A stretch of DNA of 64,000 nucleotides from JAWMQL01 sp033283165 (GTDB lineage: Bacteria > Pseudomonadota > Gammaproteobacteria > Pseudomonadales > Halieaceae): positions 558,001 to 622,000 of the forward strand of contig JAWMQL010000003.1 in assembly GCA_033283165.1 (NCBI GenBank), given 5' to 3'. Below are positions 58,217 through 64,000 of the stretch, piece by piece; position 1 is the stretch's first letter, and each line of letters opens with the position of its first letter. Below the pieces are notes generated by a model. It worked only from the letters and a program-made list of their open reading frames with translations. It did not search any database and was not told the DNA's origin. The position numbers and the translations under genes were made by a program.

Positions 58217-60748
58217 CTAGAACCGGTACTCGAAATCGAGGCCGTAGGAACGCAGCGCCGACGGGTGGTTGAAGCTGCCGCCAAACTCGGGCGCCGGAAT
58301 CACTTCCTGCAGGTACTCCTCGTCGGTCAGGTTGCGACCCCAGGCAGTGACAGCCCAGTGTTCCGCTTCCAGCCCGATGCGCATATTCAGGGTATCGTAG
58401 GCATCCCGCCTGGAGTTGGAGAAGTCCTGGAAGAAGGCGTCGGACTGGTTGAAGAAGTTCCAGATGGTCGGGGTATTCTCTCCCTGCAGGGTGTGGAACC
58501 ACATTTCACCCACGTACTGCCAGTCCAGCCGCGCGACAAACTCCATCTCGCCCGCCGGTTGCACCCACTGGACGCCCAGGTTGGCCGTGCGGTCCGGCGC
58601 CTGGGGCACGTCGTTGCCCTCGGTCAGCGGCCGGTTGCGGTTTTTCTTGATCTCGGAATCCAGCAAGCCAAAGCCGCCGTACAGGGTCAGGTTTTCGGTG
58701 GCCAGGAAGTTGAAATCCGCCTCGAAGCCATTGATCACCAGTTCGTCAATCGTGGTGACCGAGCGCAGTAACCCGAAGGGACCGGCGAAGAACTCGAAGA
58801 ACTGGTTGTCCTCCACCTCGTTGCGGAACAGGGCAGCGTTGACCCGCAGGCGGCTGTCGAAAAACTCGGTCTTGAGTCCGAGCTCGAAGTTCTCGGACAC
58901 CTCCTTGTCGTAGTCGTCTTTCACCTGGAGCTGCGCGTTCACGAATTCACCGGGGCCGCCGAAGCCGCTGTTGAACCAGAAATTCAGCAGGTCCTCGGTG
59001 CCCACCGAGTTGAAGCCGCCGCTGCGGAAGCCGATACCATAGCTGGCGTAGATGTTGAGGCCGTCAGCTGCAGCCCAACTCCAGGTCAGCTTGGGTTGCC
59101 ACTGGCTGAAGGTCTCATCCCGGTCCGGGATGCCGTTCGGGTTGCTGGCCAGGGCCGGATTGATCCAGCCCGGCACGCCGCTGAAGGGCGGGTCCTGCAG
59201 GTTCAGGTTGAGCCCGGAGTTACGCACCTGCGGCACCTGGTTGTCCACCTCACGCTCTTCCCGGTCGTAACGCAGGGCAAAGGCCAGTTCCATGGACTCG
59301 GACAGGTCGAATTCGAGCTGGCCGTAAACCGCGTACACGGTGGTATCGAACTTATCCCAGAACAGCAGGTCAGTGGGGTTGGGGCCGCTGGGCGGCACAT
59401 AGGGCTGGCGGGCAAAACCGCGGCCCTGGTCGGCGCCGTAGGTCACCACCACCTCGCGCTCGATCTCCGCCAGGTAGGCGCCGGCGATCCAGCGCAGGCC
59501 CTGGTCTGACGGCGACACCAGGCGCACGTCGAGGCTCAGGTCCTCCTGGTTGCGCTCCTGGTACTGGTAACCGTCACAGGCGGTGGGCGTGTAGGGGCCG
59601 TAGATACCCTGGAAGTCAGTCGCTTCACCCGGGGGCAACACCAGGAAGGGGTCCACCTGGCCACCGAACAGGTCCTCGCGGGTGAAGCTGTTCAGGGTCT
59701 GGCGGTCGGCCTGGCAGGCGGGGGTCACCTCGTAGCCGTAGAAAGTGGCACTGGTGCCGTCCGACAGCAGGTACTCCTCCAGGTCGTTGTAGGCAACGCT
59801 GGCCACCAGGTCCGCAAAGCCCAGGTCCCAGTCCATCTTTACCGCCAGGTCCAGGGTTTCCTGCTCATTCACCCCGGGCACATTGAAGGTGAAACGGAAA
59901 TCCAGGTCGTTGACGTCCTGCATGAAGCTCTGGCTGCCGGTGCCTGCGACAAAGGCCGGCAGGGCGAAGGCGGCATTGAAGTTGATTGCGCCGCCTTTCA
60001 CTTCCGAGTAGCCGGCCCGGAAATCGAAACTCAGGTCGTCGCTGGCGTTCCATATCAGGCGGGCCCGGGCGGAATCGTCCTCGATATAGTCCACCTCGTC
60101 ATCGTTGCCGGTGAAAATATTCTTGTAGTGGCCGTCGGTCTCACGAGTACTGAAAGACAGTCGTCCCAGCAGGGTATCATCGATCAACGGGCCACTGACC
60201 ATGCCGTTGACCTTGTAACTGCTATTGTTGCCCACACCACCGCCGATGCGCGCCTCGAATTCATTGGAGGGGGCCTTGGTGGTCACCAGGATGGCACCCG
60301 CCACGGCGTTGCGGCCGTACAAAGCGCCCTGGGGGCCCTTCAGGACCTCTATCTGCTGCACATCGAACAGTTCCTCGTTGAAACTGTTCGGGTTGGTACT
60401 GAGGACGCCGTCCACCACGTAGGCAAAGGTGGACTCCGCGTCCCGGGTGGACACGACGCCGCGGATACTGACCTGGGTATCCCCCACGTTGGCGGTATCC
60501 ACCAGGGTCACGTTGGGGATCAGGCCGATGTAATCATCCGCCCGCTCCACCCCGGCCCGGCGCAGGGTCTGCTCGTCTATCGCGGTAATCGCGATCGGCA
60601 CTTCCTGCAGGTTCTCGGAGCGTTTCCGGGCAGTGACCACCACCTCTTCCAGGGCCATGGCACCCCCGGACTGGGCCAGAGCGGCCGGTGCCAGGGCGCC
60701 GGTGGCAGCTGCAACGGCCAGGCTCAATGCGGCGTACTTGAATTTCAT
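58217..60748 (-). CDS. TonB-dependent outer-membrane receptor
   Basis: 843 aa from ATG 60746-60748 with GGGGGTAG upstream. The signal peptide is KYAALSLAVAAATGALAPAALA. The plug has EEVVVTARKRSENLQEVPIAI, IRGVVSTRDAESTFAYVVDGV and LKGPQGALYGRNAVAGAILV. The barrel ends FEYRF. It resembles the two receptors of the main cluster in general design (HmuY-less, CirA/FecA-like plug) but is far from them and has no shared operator. The ligand is unknown. Confidence 0.94.
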   Translation of the reverse strand: MKFKYAALSLAVAAATGALAPAALAQSGGAMALEEVVVTARKRSENLQEVPIAITAIDEQTLRRAGVERADDYIGLIPNVTLVDTANVGDTQVSIRGVVSTRDAESTFAYVVDGVLSTNPNSFNEELFDVQQIEVLKGPQGALYGRNAVAGAILVTTKAPSNEFEARIGGGVGNNSSYKVNGMVSGPLIDDTLLGRLSFSTRETDGHYKNIFTGNDDEVDYIEDDSARARLIWNASDDLSFDFRAGYSEVKGGAINFNAAFALPAFVAGTGSQSFMQDVNDLDFRFTFNVPGVNEQETLDLAVKMDWDLGFADLVASVAYNDLEEYLLSDGTSATFYGYEVTPACQADRQTLNSFTREDLFGGQVDPFLVLPPGEATDFQGIYGPYTPTACDGYQYQERNQEDLSLDVRLVSPSDQGLRWIAGAYLAEIEREVVVTYGADQGRGFARQPYVPPSGPNPTDLLFWDKFDTTVYAVYGQLEFDLSESMELAFALRYDREEREVDNQVPQVRNSGLNLNLQDPPFSGVPGWINPALASNPNGIPDRDETFSQWQPKLTWSWAAADGLNIYASYGIGFRSGGFNSVGTEDLLNFWFNSGFGGPGEFVNAQLQVKDDYDKEVSENFELGLKTEFFDSRLRVNAALFRNEVEDNQFFEFFAGPFGLLRSVTTIDELVINGFEADFNFLATENLTLYGGFGLLDSEIKKNRNRPLTEGNDVPQAPDRTANLGVQWVQPAGEMEFVARLDWQYVGEMWFHTLQGENTPTIWNFFNQSDAFFQDFSNSRRDAYDTLNMRIGLEAEHWAVTAWGRNLTDEEYLQEVIPAPEFGGSFNHPSALRSYGLDFEYRF

Positions 60749-60800
60749 TATTACTACCCCCTTCCTTGTTGTGGTTGTGCTTATCTTGATACTTCGCAGT

Positions 60801-63479
60801 TTAGCGCAATATTGGATCAATCTTTTCGGCTGGAAGGGCTAATTCAGCCAACTTTTCCGCTAAAACGACCTCACTCAGCGCACCGTCGCGGTACAGGCCG
60901 ACCAGGGCCGCCTGCACGATATGGTCGGCGTCCACTTCGAAATGGGCCCGCAACTCCGGCCTTGACTCACTGAGTCCGAAGCCATCGGTACCGAGGCAGC
61001 TGTAATTGTCCGGCATCCAGCGCGCGATCCCGTTGGCCAGGGCTTTCAGGTAATCGGTAGCCGCCACGATCGGTCCGCGAGCCCCGGTAAACAGTTGCTG
61101 CACATAGGGCCGCCGGCGCTCCCCGAGCGGGTTGAGCCGGTTGTGCCGCTCGCAGGCCTCGGCCTCTCGCGCCAGTTCCACGAAACTGGTCACGCTCCAG
61201 ACTGAGGGCGCGTACCCCAGTTGCCGCAGCTTTTCCGCCGCCGCCAGCGCCTGTTGCATGATTGCGCCGGAGGCCAGCAGGTGCACCGGCTCGCCCTGCT
61301 CTGCCGCGGCCTGCAGGCAATAGGCGCCCCGGATGATGCCCTGCTCTACATCGCCTTCGATCGGCAGGGCCGGCATGGTGTAGTTCTCGTTGTACAGGGT
61401 AATGTAGTAGAAAATTTTCTCCCCCAGCTCGTACATACGCCGGATGCCCTCGCGCACAATTACCGCCAGCTCATAGCCGAAGGCCGGATCGTAACTTTTG
61501 AGGTTGGGGAAGGTGGAGGCCAGTACATGGGAGTGCCCGTCCTGGTGCTGCAGGCCCTCACCATTGAGCGTGGTGCGGCCGGCCGTGCCGCCGAGCAGGA
61601 AGCCCCGCGCCATCATGTCGGCACAGGCCCAGATCATGTCTCCGACCCGCTGGAAACCGAACATGGAATAAAAAATATAGAAGGGGATCGTGGGCACCCC
61701 GTGTACCGCGTAGGCGGTCCCGGCGGCGAGGAAAGACGCCATGGCGCCGGTCTCGCAAATGCCTTCCTGCAGTATCTGTCCGTCCACGGCCTCGCGGTAG
61801 GACATCAGGGACTCCGCGTCCACCGGGGTGTAGTTCTGGCCCTGTGGCGAGTAGATGCCGGCCACCTTGAACAGACCGTCCATGCCGAAAGTGCGCGCCT
61901 CGTCGGGCACGATGGGCACCACATACTTCCCCACATTGGGGTCCTTCATCAGCTGCGCCAGCATCCGTACCATGGCCATGGTGGTGGACGCTTCGCGGTC
62001 GCCGGTGCCATCCAGCAGGGACTTGAATACTGCCTGTTCCGGCGCGACCAGTGCCGGGCAGTCGACCCGGCGCTCGGGCAGATAGCCGCCCAGGCGTTCC
62101 CGGTGCTTGCGCAGGTAGCGCATTTCCTCACTGTCCGGGTCGGGACGGTAAAACTCCGCCCGCGCAATCGCCTCGTCGCTGAGCGGAATATCGTACAGCC
62201 GGGCACAGGCCAGGCGTTCCCCGGCGCTCAGATCCTTTTTCTGGTGCGCCGTATTGCGGCCCTGGGCGGCGGGGCCCATGCCGTCGCCTTTCACGGTTTT
62301 TACCAGGATGACCGTGGGCTTGTCCCGGGATTCGGCGGCCTTCTGGAACGCCGCGAAAATCTTCTTTGGATCCTGGCCGCCGCGTTTGATCTGACGCACC
62401 TCCTCGTCGGTGAGGGAGTTCATCATCCGCTCCAGTTCCGGGTCACCGTGCACCCAGTGCTCACGCTGGGCATCGCCCGGCAGGATCGAGTAGCGTTGGT
62501 AATCGCCATCCAGGCACTCCTCCATCCGCCGGCGCAGCACGCCCTTGCTGTCCTGGGCCAGCAGGCCGTCCCAGCCACTGCCCCAGATCACCTTGATCAC
62601 ATTCCAGTCGGCGCCGCGAAAGGAGCGTTCCAGTTCCTGGATGATCTTGCCGTTGCCACGGACCGGCCCGTCCAGCCGCTGCAGGTTGCAGTTGACTATC
62701 AGCACCAGGTTATCCAGCTTTTCCCGCGCCGCGATATTGATGGTGCCGAGCACCTCGGGCTCATCTGATTCACCGTCGCCGATAAAGCACCAGACCTTGC
62801 CGCCCCGGCGCGGCTTCAGCCCCCGGTTCTCGAGGTACTTGGCAAAGCGCGCCTGGTAGATAGCCGACGGGGTGGAAAGGCCCATGGAAGCGTTGGGCAT
62901 CTCCCAGAATTCGGGCAGCGAGCGTGGATGGGGATAGGAACACAGGCCGCCGCCGGGCTGCAGTTCACGGCGGAAATTCTTGAGCTGTGTTTCAGTCAAC
63001 CGCCCCTCGACAAAGGCGCGGGCATAAATGCCGGGTGCGGCGTGCGGTTGCGGTGTGACCAGGTCACCACCGTAGTTCTGGTCGCGGGCGCGGAAAAAGT
63101 GGTTGAACCCGACCTCCAGCATGGTTGCGGCCGAGGCGTAGGTAGCGATATGGCCGCCCACCCCGGCCCCCTCGTCCTGCCCGCGCAACACCATGGCCAT
63201 GGCATTCCAGCGGATAATGTTCTCGATCTTCTTTTCCAGTTCGATGTCACCGGGATAAACGGGTTGCTCCGAGACCGGGATGGTATTGATATAGGGCGTA
63301 TTCAGGGTAGCCTCGTCCAGCACGACCCCGCGACTCAAGCTGTGATTCTGCAGTGCGCGCAGAATGTCGCGAACACCCGCCTCCCCGTATTCACGGTGGA
63401 TACTGTCCAGCGCCTCGATCCACTCCTGGCGGTCACCGGCCAGGTCGTCAATCAGGGTCGGTTGCAACGTGATCGGCAT
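60801..63479 (-). CDS. aceE: pyruvate dehydrogenase E1 component, homodimeric type
   Basis: 892 aa, very close to the enterobacterial protein. It opens with DLAGDRQEWIEALDSIHREYGEAGVRDILRALQ. CFIGDGESDEPEVLGTINIAAREKLDNLVLIVNCNLQRLDGPVRG is the ThDP/Mg motif. YFYNENYTMP-like and GICETGAMASFLAAGTAYAVHG blocks follow in the C-terminal half. It decarboxylates pyruvate for the central PDH complex and differs in type from the alpha/beta E1 at 6247-8242. aceF is not immediately downstream: a TonB receptor is, 52 nt away. Confidence 0.97.
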   Translation of the reverse strand: MPITLQPTLIDDLAGDRQEWIEALDSIHREYGEAGVRDILRALQNHSLSRGVVLDEATLNTPYINTIPVSEQPVYPGDIELEKKIENIIRWNAMAMVLRGQDEGAGVGGHIATYASAATMLEVGFNHFFRARDQNYGGDLVTPQPHAAPGIYARAFVEGRLTETQLKNFRRELQPGGGLCSYPHPRSLPEFWEMPNASMGLSTPSAIYQARFAKYLENRGLKPRRGGKVWCFIGDGESDEPEVLGTINIAAREKLDNLVLIVNCNLQRLDGPVRGNGKIIQELERSFRGADWNVIKVIWGSGWDGLLAQDSKGVLRRRMEECLDGDYQRYSILPGDAQREHWVHGDPELERMMNSLTDEEVRQIKRGGQDPKKIFAAFQKAAESRDKPTVILVKTVKGDGMGPAAQGRNTAHQKKDLSAGERLACARLYDIPLSDEAIARAEFYRPDPDSEEMRYLRKHRERLGGYLPERRVDCPALVAPEQAVFKSLLDGTGDREASTTMAMVRMLAQLMKDPNVGKYVVPIVPDEARTFGMDGLFKVAGIYSPQGQNYTPVDAESLMSYREAVDGQILQEGICETGAMASFLAAGTAYAVHGVPTIPFYIFYSMFGFQRVGDMIWACADMMARGFLLGGTAGRTTLNGEGLQHQDGHSHVLASTFPNLKSYDPAFGYELAVIVREGIRRMYELGEKIFYYITLYNENYTMPALPIEGDVEQGIIRGAYCLQAAAEQGEPVHLLASGAIMQQALAAAEKLRQLGYAPSVWSVTSFVELAREAEACERHNRLNPLGERRRPYVQQLFTGARGPIVAATDYLKALANGIARWMPDNYSCLGTDGFGLSESRPELRAHFEVDADHIVQAALVGLYRDGALSEVVLAEKLAELALPAEKIDPILR

Positions 63480-63615
63480 GACGTGATATCTCTATCGACA
63501 GAGTGGTACTCAGTATGGCAGCAGATTAAACATCGATCGATTGTAACCACGAGGCGGACACCAATTTTGATAATACGCAAAGAACCGCCCCGGACCCTCG
63601 CCCAAACTAACGGCG

Positions 63616-64000
63616 ATGACTGACCAGCCCCTACAATCCACTGCAGCGCAGCAGCCGGCAGCACTTCCCGAGCTTGAGAACCACATCGCCGGCAGAGTGG
63701 AAGCGCCCGCTGTGGATCGCTGCAACCAGCTGCTGAATCCGGCCACGCTGGCGCCGCTTCAGGCCCAGTTCTCCTGCTCGCCCGAGCAGGTGGAACTCGC
63801 CCTGGCCAGCGCCGCCCGGGCCGCTGCCCGCGGCGACTGGGAGTTGACGCCGGCGTCTGAGCGCGCCGACGTCCTGGAGCTCATCGCCGCGGAACTGGAA
63901 CGCCCCGCCACCCAGGCCGCGATGGCCCGGGCCGACGCCTTGACCACGGGCGCCGTGATCCGTGTCACCCGGCTGATGGCGGCCCTTACGCCGCATGTAT
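63616..64000 (+). CDS. probable aldehyde dehydrogenase, N-terminal fragment (cut by window end)
   Basis: 128 codons are visible from the ATG at 63616. After a variable lead, the frame reads SPEQVELALASAARAAARGD, then PASERADVLELIAAELERP and ARADALTTGAVIRVTRLMAAL. That is the order of the first helices of NAD-dependent aldehyde dehydrogenases (the AxxAFxxW, P-x3-RA-x-L-x3-A and D-x-G blocks). The catalytic Cys and Glu lie beyond the window. It diverges from aceE across 136 nt. Confidence 0.6.
   Translation, partial: MTDQPLQSTAAQQPAALPELENHIAGRVEAPAVDRCNQLLNPATLAPLQAQFSCSPEQVELALASAARAAARGDWELTPASERADVLELIAAELERPATQAAMARADALTTGAVIRVTRLMAALTPHV

Noticed and set aside
63616..64000. glnE (a frequent aceE neighbour) as the identity of the last gene
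   Set aside because: The visible residues follow the aldehyde-dehydrogenase N-terminal order and do not resemble the GlnE opening.

Overview
The window is GC-rich DNA from a Gram-negative bacterium, most likely a marine gammaproteobacterium (Cellvibrionales-type, e.g. Halieaceae or Spongiibacteraceae; the family is an inference). The evidence is a complete gammaproteobacterial isc operon (iscR-iscS-iscU-iscA-hscB-hscA-fdx-iscX) next to trmJ, a homodimeric-type aceE, and three large TonB-dependent receptors. Genes are tightly packed with many 4-nt ATGA/GTGA overlaps. No gene-free stretch exceeds about 215 bases. I saw no rRNA, tRNA, insertion sequence, phage gene or CRISPR array.

Positions 1 to about 40,350 form an accessory catabolic supercluster. 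It encodes a cytochrome P450, two Rieske oxygenases, two carotenoid-cleavage-type oxygenases, a molybdopterin oxidoreductase, a luciferase-like (LLM) flavin/F420 oxidoreductase, six SDRs, two zinc-less MDR reductases, an acyl-CoA ligase, two acyl-CoA dehydrogenases, two thiolase-superfamily proteins (one paired with a DUF35 Zn-ribbon/OB protein), a 2-oxoacid dehydrogenase E1alpha/E1beta/E2 set, three SnoaL/NTF2-like proteins, an ABM monooxygenase, two ThuA-like proteins, a dienelactone hydrolase, two TonB receptors and two paralogous TetR regulators. The logic looks like uptake, oxygenation or ring/chain cleavage, CoA activation, beta-oxidation-like shortening and retro-aldol or thiolytic release. 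The substrate is unknown; a terpenoid, apocarotenoid, steroid-like or aryl-alkyl compound would fit.

The supercluster appears to be one regulon. Seven promoter regions carry related operator-like sequences ending in TGTTT-plus-T-tract. They fall into two spacing classes: class 1 at about 2.25, 18.35, 21.1 and 23.07 kb, and class 2 at about 16.5, 28.5 and 35.96 kb. Each class includes a site near one of the two TetR paralogues. I saw no such site in the 40-64 kb half.

Positions about 40,400 to 49,150 are mostly housekeeping: the isc operon with a good type-1 IscR site over its promoter, trmJ, a THUMP/TRM11-like methylase and a PutP-type Na+ symporter.

Positions about 49,200 to 57,830 form a second metabolic island. 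One operon runs from a NicO-type Ni/Co transporter with a His-rich loop through an amidohydrolase-like protein, a CaiB-type CoA-transferase and a 98-aa orphan to a cupin with a very His-rich tail. Divergent from it are LeuC/LeuD-like dehydratase subunits, a second CaiB CoA-transferase and an HMG-CoA-lyase-family protein. Two divergent promoters here share an AT-rich motif unlike the TetR-type sites.

Positions 57,849 to 64,000 hold a small secreted protein, a third TonB receptor, aceE, and the start of what looks like an aldehyde dehydrogenase cut by the window end.
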